Translations under genes and position numbers: made by a program
In this document: positions 40,579 to 50,086 of the stretch, piece by piece
How the letters are laid out: each line of letters opens with the position of its first letter
Numbering within the stretch: position 1 is the first letter of the stretch
From: Methanolobus zinderi
GTDB taxonomy: Archaea; Halobacteriota; Methanosarcinia; Methanosarcinales; Methanosarcinaceae
NCBI RefSeq assembly: GCF_013388255.1
Contig: NZ_CP058215.1
Location: 2,640,954 to 2,704,953, forward strand
DNA length: 64,000 nt
Direction of reading: 5' to 3'
Notes under the pieces: generated by a model
What the model saw: only the letters and a program-made list of their open reading frames with translations
What the model was told of the DNA's origin: nothing
Databases searched by the model: none

Positions 40579-41616
40579 ATGGAAGAAGTTCACCACACAG
40601 AACATGTACCTCAGTGGAAGAAAGATGAAGTAGAGGACATAAAGGAACATATAAACAAATACCCTCTGTTCGGAGTAGTAGCCATCGGCGGCATACCTGC
40701 AAAGCAGCTCCAGAAAATGAGAAAGGGTCTTCAGGGCACTGCTGTTTTGAAAGTGTCAAGGAACACACTTATCAGAAGAGCATTTGACGAATCAAATGAA
40801 GACGTCAATAAGATGCATGAGTACATAGACTCACAGACTGCTCTTATATTCACAGAGAACAATCCTTTCAAGCTTTACAAGATACTTGAGCAGAGTAAGA
40901 GCCCATCCCCGATCAAGGGAGGGGCGGTAGCACCAAACGATATCGTGGTCGAGGCCGGACCCACAAGCTTCCCGCCGGGACCGATACTTGGTGATCTGCA
41001 AAGCGTGGGAATACCTGCGGCAATCGATGCCGGAAAGGTGGTCGTCAGAGAAACAAAGACCGTCGCAAAAGAGGGCGAGGTAGTTTCACAGAAACTGGCA
41101 TCCATGCTTACAAGACTTGAGATCTATCCTGTAACAGTAGGTCTTGATCTCAGGGCAGTTCTTGAATCAGGATCCGTGTTCACACCGGATGTCCTGGCAA
41201 TAGACGAAAGCAAATACTTCTCAGATATCGTTCTTGCAACACAGCAGGCATTCAACCTGTCAGTCAATGCAACATATCCGACAAAGGACAACATCACTGC
41301 AATTATCTCCAAGGCTGCATCAGAGGCACGCAACCTGGGAATCAATGCAACTGTGTACGAGCCGGATATCATGGGATCCCTGCTTGGGAAGGCACAGTCA
41401 GAGATGCTTTCAGTGGCATCTGCAGCATCAGCCAACAATGAAGAGGCTGTTGATGACGAACTGAAAGAAGCTCTTGGCGCAAGAGCTACCGCTGCTGCAA
41501 CAGCAGAAGTGGCTGAAGCTGCCGAAGCAGAAGAGACGGTTGAAGAGAAGGAAGAGGAAAGTGAGGAAGAGTCAGAAGAGGACGGAATGGCCGGACTTGG
41601 AGCACTCTTCGGATGA
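40579..41616 (+). CDS. rpl10: Large-subunit ribosomal protein L10 (P0)
   Basis: 345 residues, archaeal P0 size. WKKDEVEDIKEHINKYPLFG and KVSRNTLIRRAFDES bind rRNA; the region 110-180 (FPPGPILGDLQSVGIPAAID) is the archaeal/eukaryotic insertion; helices near the end carry L12 dimers; and the tail [13 protein letters not shown] is the factor-recruiting peptide shared with L12. The ATG follows rpl1 with no gap, so translation is coupled. Confidence 0.97.
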   Translation: MEEVHHTEHVPQWKKDEVEDIKEHINKYPLFGVVAIGGIPAKQLQKMRKGLQGTAVLKVSRNTLIRRAFDESNEDVNKMHEYIDSQTALIFTENNPFKLYKILEQSKSPSPIKGGAVAPNDIVVEAGPTSFPPGPILGDLQSVGIPAAIDAGKVVVRETKTVAKEGEVVSQKLASMLTRLEIYPVTVGLDLRAVLESGSVFTPDVLAIDESKYFSDIVLATQQAFNLSVNATYPTKDNITAIISKAASEARNLGINATVYEPDIMGSLLGKAQSEMLSVASAASANNEEAVDDELKEALGARATAAATAEVAEAAEAEETVEEKEEESEEESEEDGMAGLGALFG

Positions 41617-41673
41617 GAATTAAGATTAGAGATTTACACATTAATTACGTTGATAAAGAAAAGGTGATTTCAC

Positions 41674-41991
41674 ATGGAATACATATATGCAGCACTTTTA
41701 TTGCACAAAGCTGGTAAAGACGTTACAGAAGAAGCAATCACTGCCGTACTCGAGGCAGCAGGTACAGAAGTAAACGACGCACGCGCAAAGGCACTCGTTG
41801 CAGCTCTTGAAGATGTAGACATCGAAGAGGCAATGGCAACCGCAGCAGTCGCAGCACCTGCAGCAGCCGGTGCACCTGCAGCAGCCGCAGAAGAAGCACC
41901 TGCCGCCGAGGAAGAGGCAGCTGCAGAAGAAGAATCAGAGGAAGAAGCAGAAGAGGACGGAATGGCCGGCCTCGGAGCACTTTTCGGATAA
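41674..41991 (+). CDS. rpl12: Large-subunit ribosomal protein L12 (P1)
   Basis: 105 residues: [20 protein letters not shown] dimerisation helices, an Ala-rich hinge and the acidic tail ending [13 protein letters not shown], identical to that of P0. It recruits translation GTPases. Last gene of the stalk operon, followed by a terminator. Confidence 0.97.
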   Translation: MEYIYAALLLHKAGKDVTEEAITAVLEAAGTEVNDARAKALVAALEDVDIEEAMATAAVAAPAAAGAPAAAAEEAPAAEEEAAAEEESEEEAEEDGMAGLGALFG

Positions 41992-42001
41992 GATCAAAAC
42001 A

Positions 42002-42037
42002 TTGCTCGCCATTCGGCGGGCAACACCTTCTTTTTTT
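42002..42037 (+). terminator. Terminator of the ribosomal stalk operon
   Basis: TTGCTCGCC-ATTC-GGCGGGCAA (42002-42023) forms a 9-bp stem with one T/G position, followed by CTTC and a run of seven T at 42031-42037. It lies 10 bases beyond the rpl12 stop. Confidence 0.75.
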
Positions 42038-42135
42038 AGCTTATATATTCACCAATCATCAAGCCGAAGGCTTATTCTTTTAAAATCCGGATTCCATGAA
42101 CAATCCATTTTTGGAAGATAAAAAAAATAGGGAAT

Positions 42136-43755
42136 TCAAGAACTCCTGAAAAACATGATTCCAAAAAGAACAATGGAACTACTGAACCCCACCACACCCA
42201 TAGTCGGCAGGTAACCCTCACCGTTAACAGCCAGATACGCGGATGAGATCAATATAGCAATAAGGAATATGTATTTCAGGGCAGTATCAACGGTGCGATA
42301 ACGTTTGATCTCTTTACTTTTCTGCTCAAACCTCTCGATCCTGTAACCCCGGATAGTCTCGATCACATCGTTTATACCCTGTGGAAGGTCCTTCACGATA
42401 TCAAGATACCTGTCTCCTTCAAGCTGGAGATATTCTGCAGCCTCGAAAGGAGAATAGCGTTTCAGTAAAACCTGATTGATAATATCCTTTGCATTCTCCA
42501 GCAGATTGAACTTCGGATCAAGCTCAAAGCAATTGGCTTCGATAAGGATCAGTGCCCTCTCAAGGGTGGAGAACTCACTTGGAAGTGAGAGATTGTATCT
42601 CAGACCCAGTGTCGCGTAATTATCACTCTGACGCTCCCCCACGGAATAGTTCTGCTTTGAGATGATATCGTCAAGGTCTATCCTGAAACGGCGAACGTTA
42701 ATATCTTCCCTGTATACTCCGGATATTTTCAGGAACGCATCAAAGACGATATCTATCTTTTTCTTATAGATACCGTAGAAAAGGTTCAGCATATTGCGGC
42801 GAAGCTCGTCATCTATCGTACCCACGGCCCCGAAATCAATGTAGGCGATACCATCTTCCTGAATAAGGATATTGGAGCTGTGGGGGTCCGCATGGTAGAA
42901 GCCGTCAAGGTATACCTGTTTCAGGTAGCTCTGGCTGATGATCTTTGCATACCACTTCCTTTTTTCAACGGAAATACGGGAAACTTTCTTTACAGGAACA
43001 CCTTCCATATACTCCATGATGAGCACACTCTCATTGGAGTATTCATCATAGACCTGCGGAACGTGGACCTCTTTCACATCCTCGAAATTATCCCGGAAGC
43101 GTTTCAGGTTCCTGGCCTCGTTCCTCAGGTCAATCTCACGGTTCAGAAGGTCCCTGAACTCAAAAAGAAATGCGTCAATATCAAAGTTGCTTCCAAGTCC
43201 CAGAACCTTTACCATGAGAGGTTTCATATCATCGAGTATGTCCAGATCCAGGTTTATGGTATCGATAATATTGGGTCTTGTGATCTTTACTGCAACTTTT
43301 TTACCATCGAGCTGTGCCTCATAGACCTGTGCAATGGAAGCAGATGCTATGGGAACCTTATTGAAACTATCGAAAACGTCCAGTACATCAAAATCGCTTA
43401 CCTGCTCTCCTGATTCATCAATACGGCATTGGAAGCCATCAAAGGCAATTTTCATCTGTTCAAAATCGATGGACCTGACATTGTCCTGAAGCCCGGATAG
43501 TTCTTCCACATATACAGGAGGCACGATATCCGGTCTTTTGCTCAGTATCTGCCCGAGCTTAACAAAGGTAGGACCAAGTTCCTCCAGTGCCATTCTCAGC
43601 TTTTCAGCATTCTTCTGATTCTTGACATCAGCAACACATGGGTTACGTTTGCTGGAAACATAATAATTATTGGCCTCTGTGTACAGAAGACTGAAAAGGT
43701 TATATTTTGAAAAGACGCGAAAAATGGTAATGTATCTGCGGAGTTTTTTGAACAT
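42136..43755 (-). CDS. UbiB/ABC1-family atypical kinase
   Basis: 539 residues from the ATG at 43755 (a GTG one codon upstream is also open). The family's KxGQ motif lies in LGPTFVKLGQILSKRPDIVP, the Ala-rich loop is SIAQVYEAQL, catalytic residues are in FYHADPHSSNILI and the metal-binding motif is IDFGAVG. Two C-terminal membrane spans (YIFLIAILISSAYLAVNG and the last 20 residues) anchor it. In bacteria and mitochondria UbiB/ADCK proteins support quinone synthesis; methanogens with methanophenazine may use it for that, which is inference. Confidence 0.9.
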   Translation of the reverse strand: MFKKLRRYITIFRVFSKYNLFSLLYTEANNYYVSSKRNPCVADVKNQKNAEKLRMALEELGPTFVKLGQILSKRPDIVPPVYVEELSGLQDNVRSIDFEQMKIAFDGFQCRIDESGEQVSDFDVLDVFDSFNKVPIASASIAQVYEAQLDGKKVAVKITRPNIIDTINLDLDILDDMKPLMVKVLGLGSNFDIDAFLFEFRDLLNREIDLRNEARNLKRFRDNFEDVKEVHVPQVYDEYSNESVLIMEYMEGVPVKKVSRISVEKRKWYAKIISQSYLKQVYLDGFYHADPHSSNILIQEDGIAYIDFGAVGTIDDELRRNMLNLFYGIYKKKIDIVFDAFLKISGVYREDINVRRFRIDLDDIISKQNYSVGERQSDNYATLGLRYNLSLPSEFSTLERALILIEANCFELDPKFNLLENAKDIINQVLLKRYSPFEAAEYLQLEGDRYLDIVKDLPQGINDVIETIRGYRIERFEQKSKEIKRYRTVDTALKYIFLIAILISSAYLAVNGEGYLPTMGVVGFSSSIVLFGIMFFRSS

Positions 43756-44002
43756 CACTCTATTATTTGTCCTGTTACTAGATATATTTTCGTGTATCTA
43801 AGACCTCTTTCTGATATCAGGAGATTTTCAATTTCAATCAATATTAACAAGGTAGATAATCAGATTCACCGATAAAGATATGATAAAATCCTCAAATGGT
43901 ATTACTAAACAACTATTTATAACAGCATCCTTATGTAGAACCAAATGTGCTGTCCACATAGATTAGACTCATGCTCGTAATAGGTCCAGGCAACGGATAA
44001 AC

Positions 44003-44887
44003 ATGAAACCAGATACCCCTGTAATAGAACTGAAAAACACCTCCTACTTTTACGCAAGCAGCAAAACAAAAGCTCTTGATGATGCCAGTCTGAGGATATA
44101 TCCCGGAGAGAAGATAGCACTGCTGGGTGCAAACGGTGCCGGAAAGTCAACCCTCTTCAAACACCTGAACGGAATCCTAAAACCGGCTTCAGGTCAGGTA
44201 CTTGTCAACGGGAAGGAGATATCCAGGAATAACATCCGGGAAGTGAGGCAAACAGTGGGAATCGTTTTCCAGAATCCGGATGACCAGATACTTGCCCCCA
44301 CAGTGGAACAGGACGTTGCCTTCGGACCCATGAATATGGGACTTCCTGAAAAGGAAGTTGAGAGCAGGGTCGCAGAGGCACTAAAACTCGTACACATGTC
44401 AGGTTTTGAAGAGCGTTCTCCCCATCACCTTAGCGGAGGACAGAAAAAGCTCGTGGCCATCGCAGGAATACTTGCCATGCGACCCAGGGTCGTTGTGCTG
44501 GATGAACCCACCGCAGGACTGGACCCCCAGACAGCAAATCAGGTCATCAATGTTATAGAAGAGATGAATCGGGAGCTTGGCATCACAGTAATACTCTCCA
44601 CGCACGATGTAGATATCGTGCCCCTGTTCGCCGACAGGGTTTACGTTATCCATCATGGCAGGATAGAAGCCGAGGGAACTGCCAGGGAGATATTCAAAAA
44701 ACACGAGGTACTGGAGAATGCACATCTCAGGATGCCCAGGATTGCAGAGGTTTTCGAGCTGCTGCTGGAGAGCGGAGTTGATGTGGACATAAAAATAACA
44801 CCATCCGATGCCCGGGATGAGATACTGCGTCTTCTGGGATCACAGGCAGAGAAACAAAGGCAGGAAAATGCAAATCACGCTTACTGA
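44003..44887 (+). CDS. cbiO: Cobalt/nickel ECF transporter ATPase
   Basis: 294 residues: Walker A GANGAGKST near residue 47, Q-loop VGIVFQNPDDQILAPTVEQD (characteristic of ECF ATPases), signature HHLSGGQKKLV and Walker B VVVLDEPTAGLDP. It powers metal uptake with CbiQ and CbiM. Its 3' end overlaps cbiQ by 20 bases. The convergent cbiM and cbiN-like genes lie just beyond. Confidence 0.9.
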   Translation: MKPDTPVIELKNTSYFYASSKTKALDDASLRIYPGEKIALLGANGAGKSTLFKHLNGILKPASGQVLVNGKEISRNNIREVRQTVGIVFQNPDDQILAPTVEQDVAFGPMNMGLPEKEVESRVAEALKLVHMSGFEERSPHHLSGGQKKLVAIAGILAMRPRVVVLDEPTAGLDPQTANQVINVIEEMNRELGITVILSTHDVDIVPLFADRVYVIHHGRIEAEGTAREIFKKHEVLENAHLRMPRIAEVFELLLESGVDVDIKITPSDARDEILRLLGSQAEKQRQENANHAY

Positions 44888-45674
44888 TATTGAGAGAGAA
44901 TCCTACAAGGACAGCCCTGTGCACAGACTGGACGGCAGGGCCAAGATACTCGCAACCATTGCAATAATAGTCTTTGCCGTAAGCCTTCCACGTATTGATG
45001 ACAGCAACTTCGTCCGACTTGCAGCAATTGAACTGTATCTTTTATCGCTTATACTGCTGGCAAGGCTGAACCTGTTCTATGTATTGATTCGATTTCTGGC
45101 AGTTCTGCCCTTCGGCCTGGCAATGGTCGTGATACAGCCGTTTGTAAGACAGCCATTTATCGACACATTTACAGTTATCGCTGAATTTCCGCTGGGAATC
45201 ACAATGACATATGAAGGCTTGTACTTCGGCCTTTCACTCCTTGCAAAGTACATAGTTTGCGTAAGCGCCATCGTGCTTCTATCCTCAACAATGAAAATGA
45301 ACGACATGGTGGTGTCCGCAAGGCGCCTGGGAATACCAAAGGAGTTCACACTTCTGCTGACCATGATGGTCAGGTATCTCTTTGTGTTCTGGATTATGCT
45401 CAAGCGTATCAGGACAGCACAGAAGACCAGACTCTTTGACATATGGAACAAGAACGTACCCCGCAGATGGATACTGGAGCAGGTGGGCTACACCATCAGT
45501 TCACTGTTCCTGCGTTCCTACGAGCAGGGAGAGAGAACATACATAAGCATGCTGTGCAGGGGTTACGGTAATGATACGGATAATATATACATCCACAAGA
45601 ACAAACTCAGGTTCACGGATGCTACTTTTATTATAAGCACAGCAGCAATTCTGCTTTTGCTGGTTTTGATGTAA
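44868..45674 (+). CDS. cbiQ: Cobalt/nickel ECF transporter membrane subunit (EcfT)
   Basis: 268 residues from the ATG at 44868, which has AGGCAGG upstream; a longer frame from 44808 lies inside cbiO. Several spans (ILATIAIIVFAVSLP, LLARLNLFYVLIRFLAVLPF) and the coupling-helix motif ARRLGIPKEFTLLLTMMVRY are typical of CbiQ. It joins the ATPase to the substrate subunit CbiM. Confidence 0.9.
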   Translation: MQITLTDIERESYKDSPVHRLDGRAKILATIAIIVFAVSLPRIDDSNFVRLAAIELYLLSLILLARLNLFYVLIRFLAVLPFGLAMVVIQPFVRQPFIDTFTVIAEFPLGITMTYEGLYFGLSLLAKYIVCVSAIVLLSSTMKMNDMVVSARRLGIPKEFTLLLTMMVRYLFVFWIMLKRIRTAQKTRLFDIWNKNVPRRWILEQVGYTISSLFLRSYEQGERTYISMLCRGYGNDTDNIYIHKNKLRFTDATFIISTAAILLLLVLM

Positions 45675-45740
45675 AATATTAATGTAAAAATGAAATCAAA
45701 AGCAGGATAAGAAACTAGCCTTATCCTGGAAGAAGAGAGA

Positions 45741-46052
45741 TTATTTTTTGGTCAGCTTACCAAAAGCAAAACCGATTACAAGCACAATAAGAGTGCCTGC
45801 AACAATAGCTGCAACTTCTCCGGTCTTACCCATACCTTCAATTGCATAATCAGGCATAGGAGATTCAACAGCAGGTGCCACCTCTTCCATTGCGGTCAGC
45901 TTCGCCTCATCTACTATATCCATTGCAGCACTCTCAAGACCATCTGGATCAGATGATGCAAGGAATGGTGCAAGTACGGATATTAGCAGCGCAATTGCTA
46001 TACCCGCATAGAGAAACTTCATATTCTGATTGCCTGACATTGTATCACTCAT
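45741..46052 (-). CDS. cbiN: PDGLE-domain small subunit of the cobalt/nickel transporter
   Basis: 103 residues with a first span (FLYAGIAIALLISVLAPFLA), the PDGLE signature in SSDPDGLESAAMD, a loop, and a last span (VAAIVAGTLIVLVIGFAF). PDGLE-domain proteins take the place of CbiN/NikN beside CbiM. Its start overlaps the cbiM stop by four bases (ATGA). The function-level call is good; the symbol is by analogy. Confidence 0.85.
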   Translation of the reverse strand: MSDTMSGNQNMKFLYAGIAIALLISVLAPFLASSDPDGLESAAMDIVDEAKLTAMEEVAPAVESPMPDYAIEGMGKTGEVAAIVAGTLIVLVIGFAFGKLTKK

Positions 46053-46708
46053 GCCGCCGCCCCCTTTGCCTCAGAACTCAGAAAGGAGTTATCAATGAGG
46101 TCCGGCCTTGATTTCTGTATTGCTGTGATCACCACTGCAGTGATAATACCTTCGCCCACGAATCCTATGATCAGATGATAAAGACCCATTGCGGTGAGTC
46201 CCGGAACCAGCGGGAAGGTTCCTGCAAGATATAATTCAACGGCAGTTGCAAGTGCGGATACAAGCAGACCCAGCCATGCACCCACAAAAGCGGAGGCTGC
46301 AATGCTGATCCTGCTCTTCCTCAGAACTACGAAGGTATAGTAGCCAACAAAGCCGGATATTACTCCCATATTGAGAATATTCGCACCCATAACCGTGATG
46401 CCCCCGTCAGCAAACACGAATCCCTGTACAAGCAGGACAAGCGTCAGTACAAGTACACCTGCCAGCGGGCTACCCAGGATTATTGCAACAAGGGCCGCTC
46501 CCACCATATGTCCGCTGGTACCCATACCTATCGGGATATTTAAGGCCTGTATGGCAAATATACCTGCGGCAAGTGCTGCAAGTATTGGTACCTTGGTTTC
46601 GTCAAGTTCGTTTCGCGCCCATCTGACTGACATCAGTATAAAGGGCAGGGCGGCCACCCAGTAGATAAGTGCCTGACTTAAAGGCATAAATGAATCCGGT
46701 ATATGCAT
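46049..46708 (-). CDS. cbiM: Cobalt/nickel ECF transporter substrate-binding subunit
   Basis: 219 residues. The N-terminus MHIPDSFMPLSQAL gives the metal ligands of the CbiM/NikM family (Met1-His2), and the later VGAALVAIILGSPLAGVLVL is conserved. It recognises cobalt or nickel; the two cannot be told apart by eye. It forms a leftward pair with the PDGLE subunit, convergent with cbiO-cbiQ, so the transporter is split over two transcripts. Cobalt is needed for corrinoids and nickel for F430 in methanogens. Confidence 0.9.
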   Translation of the reverse strand: MHIPDSFMPLSQALIYWVAALPFILMSVRWARNELDETKVPILAALAAGIFAIQALNIPIGMGTSGHMVGAALVAIILGSPLAGVLVLTLVLLVQGFVFADGGITVMGANILNMGVISGFVGYYTFVVLRKSRISIAASAFVGAWLGLLVSALATAVELYLAGTFPLVPGLTAMGLYHLIIGFVGEGIITAVVITAIQKSRPDLIDNSFLSSEAKGAAA

Positions 46709-46734
46709 TTTAGTTCCTCTTTAACCTGTGAATC

Positions 46735-46761
46735 ATGAGATAATATGAAAAATATTCTCAT
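46735..46761 (-). promoter_or_regulatory. Imperfect inverted repeat upstream of cbiM
   Basis: ATGAGA-TAATAT-GAAA-ATATTCTCAT is a near-palindrome with a two-base offset, 27 bases upstream of the cbiM start. A metal-responsive regulator site would be expected there. The imperfect symmetry keeps confidence low. Confidence 0.3.
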
Positions 46762-46901
46762 TTGTAATACTTGTGCATACGGGAATAATGAAATATATAC
46801 CTTTTGGAACATCAGCTTAATCTTTCGTATTACCTGGATTGTATGGAATATTCTTTAAGCGGGCAAGTCTTAAAAAGCCGAAAGAACCTAAGAGTAGGAA
46901 A

Positions 46902-47876
46902 ATGACGACATTCTCACCTGTGATCGCCGCAAAGGCCCTCTGGCAGATGCGGATCAGAAAAAGACCCTTTGTACTTTCCCATGCCATCAACAGCAGATGT
47001 AATATGAGGTGCGGATTCTGTGAATACTGGAAAGAGAGTGGTTCGCAGATGGATCTTGAGGAAGTCTTCAGGCTGCTTGACGAAGCAAGGGATTTTGGCA
47101 TACTTGCCTATAATGCCTGGACGGTCGAACCTCTGCTCAGAGAAGACCTTCCTGAGATACTTGCCCATGCAAAAGGACTTGGCATGATAACATCACTTAT
47201 TACCAACGGGCTGCTTCTGGAAAAAAGGGCAGATGAGCTTGACAATCTGGATTATCTCTCAGTTTCAGTGGACGGTATCTCAAGTTATAAAGAGATAAGA
47301 GGAATCGAATTTGACAGGATACTGCCGGGAATAATCAAAGCAAAGGAAAAGATGGAGAATCCCCTGCTTCTGAACTGTGTGATCAGCGGCAAAAACCTTG
47401 ATGACATTGAAGAGCTCATCATCATGGCAAAGGAACTTGATGTTAAAGTCTCATTCGAACCAATGTACGAGTTCGGAGGGATTGATAGCGATACCTGGAA
47501 CGAATTTGGTATACGGGACATGGAAAAGTACCGCAGGGTTGTCGACAGGATCATTGACATGAAAAGAGAGGGATACCCGATCATCAATTCCCTCACCTAC
47601 CTGAAAATGGTAAGAGAGCTCAAAACAAACTTTAGCTGCCACGCCAATGACATCATACTTGACGTTGCCGCAGATGGAAGTATCGAGAACTGCCGGGTCC
47701 ACAGGGAACCCATCGGACACATACGTGATGGTATTGAGAACGTCTGGGAAGCCACCAGAGAGAAGAGGAAAGCAATCTCAGATAAGTGTCAGAAGTGCCT
47801 TTTCTTCGGATATGTGGAAAACAGCCTCATGTACGATTTCAATCTTGAGGTCATGCAGCACTATGAATGGATGTAA
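46902..47876 (+). CDS. Radical SAM protein
   Basis: 324 residues from the ATG at 46902 with TAGGA upstream; the frame is open to 46839 from a TTG, but that part is lysine-rich and unsupported. The 4Fe-4S site is CNMRCGFC (C-x3-C-x2-C) near residue 31. The TIM-barrel core includes ITNGLLLEK and LSVSVDGISSY. A Cys-rich end, FSCHANDII, DGSIENCRVHREP and CQKCLFFG, could hold an auxiliary cluster (SPASM/twitch type). The substrate is not evident. It converges on a SAM hydrolase gene seven bases away. Confidence 0.82.
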   Translation: MTTFSPVIAAKALWQMRIRKRPFVLSHAINSRCNMRCGFCEYWKESGSQMDLEEVFRLLDEARDFGILAYNAWTVEPLLREDLPEILAHAKGLGMITSLITNGLLLEKRADELDNLDYLSVSVDGISSYKEIRGIEFDRILPGIIKAKEKMENPLLLNCVISGKNLDDIEELIIMAKELDVKVSFEPMYEFGGIDSDTWNEFGIRDMEKYRRVVDRIIDMKREGYPIINSLTYLKMVRELKTNFSCHANDIILDVAADGSIENCRVHREPIGHIRDGIENVWEATREKRKAISDKCQKCLFFGYVENSLMYDFNLEVMQHYEWM

Positions 47877-47882
47877 TTTGAT

Positions 47883-48653
47883 TCAAGGAATAAGAATATT
47901 AATCTTATCTCCATTTTTGATCCCAAGTTCCGATGCCGCACTTCCCAGGTTCACAGCAATCTCAAAAAATCCATGGCTTCCGATAAGTGATAAAAGTTCT
48001 CCTTTGTTCACAAAACCATAGGTCTGCATGAACGGAATTTTTGTCCCAGACACATTCAGCTTTTCTCCGAAACCGATACGATCCAGTATCAGCTTTCCGG
48101 ATATGTTGGTGATAATATTACCAAAATCATCCACATAGATCACTTCACCTGAAACCGAGTTACCTATAGCATCCACGGCTCCGAAATCCATATTCACATA
48201 ACCTTCTGTTTTTTCTCCCACATCATCAGGCATCATATCCCCCAAGAGGTGGGCACCTATACGGGCAAATATATCCCTTCCATGAAAAGTAGATGAAACA
48301 TCACCCAATAACTCTGTATTTGTAATTTTGTAGACCTGGATATCTCCGAGCTTTAAAGCAGCAGGGATCATGAGCCCATTATCAGGACCAACAAAGAACT
48401 GACCACCGGAGGAGATTACAATAGAGTTTCTCTCAGTTCCTACACCCGGGTCCACCACAGCCACATGCACGGTGCCTTTCGGAAAATAATCCACCACCGT
48501 ATACATCGCAAATGCTCCTGCCCGGATGTCCGCATGGGCTATCGAATGGGTAATATCCACGATCTGTGCTCCGGGCTCTATCCCGAGTATAACTGCCTTG
48601 AGAGCTGCGGGATAAAGTGAACCAAAATCAGTCGTCAGTGTGATTACCGGCAT
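47883..48653 (-). CDS. SAM hydroxide adenosyltransferase (DUF62)
   Basis: 256 residues: MPVITLTTDFGS at the start, the VVDPGVGTERNSI segment with the conserved Asp and Arg, FVGPDNGLMIPAAL and VSSTFHGRDIFAR with the conserved His, then a C-terminal beta-barrel (IYVDDFGNIITNI). This family hydrolyses S-adenosylmethionine to adenosine and methionine and is related to fluorinase and chlorinase; the Asp-Arg-His triad points to the hydrolase. Confidence 0.88.
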   Translation of the reverse strand: MPVITLTTDFGSLYPAALKAVILGIEPGAQIVDITHSIAHADIRAGAFAMYTVVDYFPKGTVHVAVVDPGVGTERNSIVISSGGQFFVGPDNGLMIPAALKLGDIQVYKITNTELLGDVSSTFHGRDIFARIGAHLLGDMMPDDVGEKTEGYVNMDFGAVDAIGNSVSGEVIYVDDFGNIITNISGKLILDRIGFGEKLNVSGTKIPFMQTYGFVNKGELLSLIGSHGFFEIAVNLGSAASELGIKNGDKINILIP

Positions 48654-48796
48654 AACAGGAAATTGGCCTGAATACTATAAAGCAGATACGGATTTGTCAA
48701 TTCCTGAATTTGGCCTAATTACTAAAAAGTTGAAAACAGCCGGAATAGAGAACTAAAAAAAGGGAAGAAAATGAAAGAAAGTAATGCCTGATGGCA

Positions 48797-50086
48797 TTAC
48801 TTGCAGAGGTCGTAGTTCGCGTTGACAATCTTAAGAGCGCAGAAGTCACCGCACATTGTACATGCGTCTTCGTCGCCTGGTGCTCTGCTGTCCCTGATGC
48901 TCCTTGCGAGTTCGGGGTCGAGTGCAAGCTTGTACTGTGCCTCCCAGTCGAGTTTTGCGCGTGCCCTGCCCATTGCAAGGTCAACATCACGAGCTGTTTC
49001 TGGGTACTTGACCATGTCACCGACATGTGCTGCGATCTTTGAGGTCTTGACACCTTCAACAACATCTTCAAGGTTTGGAAGTGCGAGGTGTTCTGCAGGT
49101 GTTACGTAACAGAGGAAGTCACAGCCAGCTGCTGCGGAAGCTGATGCACCGATAGCTGTTACGATGTGGTCGCGACCTGCGCCGATGTCTGATACGAGTG
49201 GACCGAGCATGTAGAATGGTTTTCCACCGCTCATTGCTTTCATGAGCTTGACGTTCATTTCTACCTGGTCAAGTGGTACGTGACCCGGGCCTTCAACGAT
49301 TACCTGAAGGTCGTATTCGTCGTGTGCTTTCTGTGCGCATTCGGAGTTGATGATGAGCTCCTGTACCTGTGCCCTGTCGGTTGCGTCGTGGACTGCTCCT
49401 GCACGCATTCCGTTACCAGTGGACAGGGTAACTTCGTGTTCCTTGAGGATCTCACAAAGGTAATCGAAGTCTGCGTAAAGCGGGTTTTCCTTCTCGTTGT
49501 GCAGCATCCATGTGCTCATGAACGCACCGCCACGGGAACAGAGACCACCGTATCTGCCATGTCCCTTCAACCTGTCAAGGACAATGTTGTTGATACCTGT
49601 GTGGATGGCCATGAAGTTTGTACCGAGCTTAGCCTGCTCCTCGGTTGCGTGCCAGAGATCGTCCTCTGTCATGTGGACAATTGAACCGTCCCTCTTTGCT
49701 GCTGTGATGAATGCCTGATAGAGTGGAACTGAACCTACAGGAAGGGAGATTGCGTCACATACCTTTTTCCTGATACCAAGGAAGTCTCCGCCGGTACCGA
49801 GTTCCATGAGTGTGTCTGCGCCTGCAGCTTCTGCTGCCTTTGCCTTTGCAACTTCCATTTCCTCATCAACGATGTCTGATGATGCACCGATGGATGCGTT
49901 GACCTTTGTCCTCAGGCCTTCACCCATACCACAGAGCTTGATATCCCTGTATGGGGTCATAGGGATTACAATTCTGCCTGCAGCGATTCCACGTCTGATG
50001 AATTCTGGATCCTTACCTTCGGATTCGGCAACGATCTTCATCTCTTCTGTGATTTTACCGTTCTTTGCATCTGTTACGATTGTCAT
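48797..50086 (-). CDS. thiC: ThiC-family radical SAM enzyme (HMP-phosphate synthase)
   Basis: 429 residues, the short ThiC form. MTIVTDAKNGKITEEMKIVA, IGASSDIVDEEMEVAKAKAA, VEGPGHVPLDQVEMNVKLMK and the C-terminal 4Fe-4S motif CTMCGDFC are family hallmarks. ThiC turns aminoimidazole ribotide into the thiamine pyrimidine. The Cys spacing here is C-x2-C-x3-C. A close relative, BzaF, makes 5-hydroxybenzimidazole, the lower ligand of methanogen cobamide, so this paralogue question is open. I see no TPP riboswitch upstream. Confidence 0.88.
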   Translation of the reverse strand: MTIVTDAKNGKITEEMKIVAESEGKDPEFIRRGIAAGRIVIPMTPYRDIKLCGMGEGLRTKVNASIGASSDIVDEEMEVAKAKAAEAAGADTLMELGTGGDFLGIRKKVCDAISLPVGSVPLYQAFITAAKRDGSIVHMTEDDLWHATEEQAKLGTNFMAIHTGINNIVLDRLKGHGRYGGLCSRGGAFMSTWMLHNEKENPLYADFDYLCEILKEHEVTLSTGNGMRAGAVHDATDRAQVQELIINSECAQKAHDEYDLQVIVEGPGHVPLDQVEMNVKLMKAMSGGKPFYMLGPLVSDIGAGRDHIVTAIGASASAAAGCDFLCYVTPAEHLALPNLEDVVEGVKTSKIAAHVGDMVKYPETARDVDLAMGRARAKLDWEAQYKLALDPELARSIRDSRAPGDEDACTMCGDFCALKIVNANYDLCK

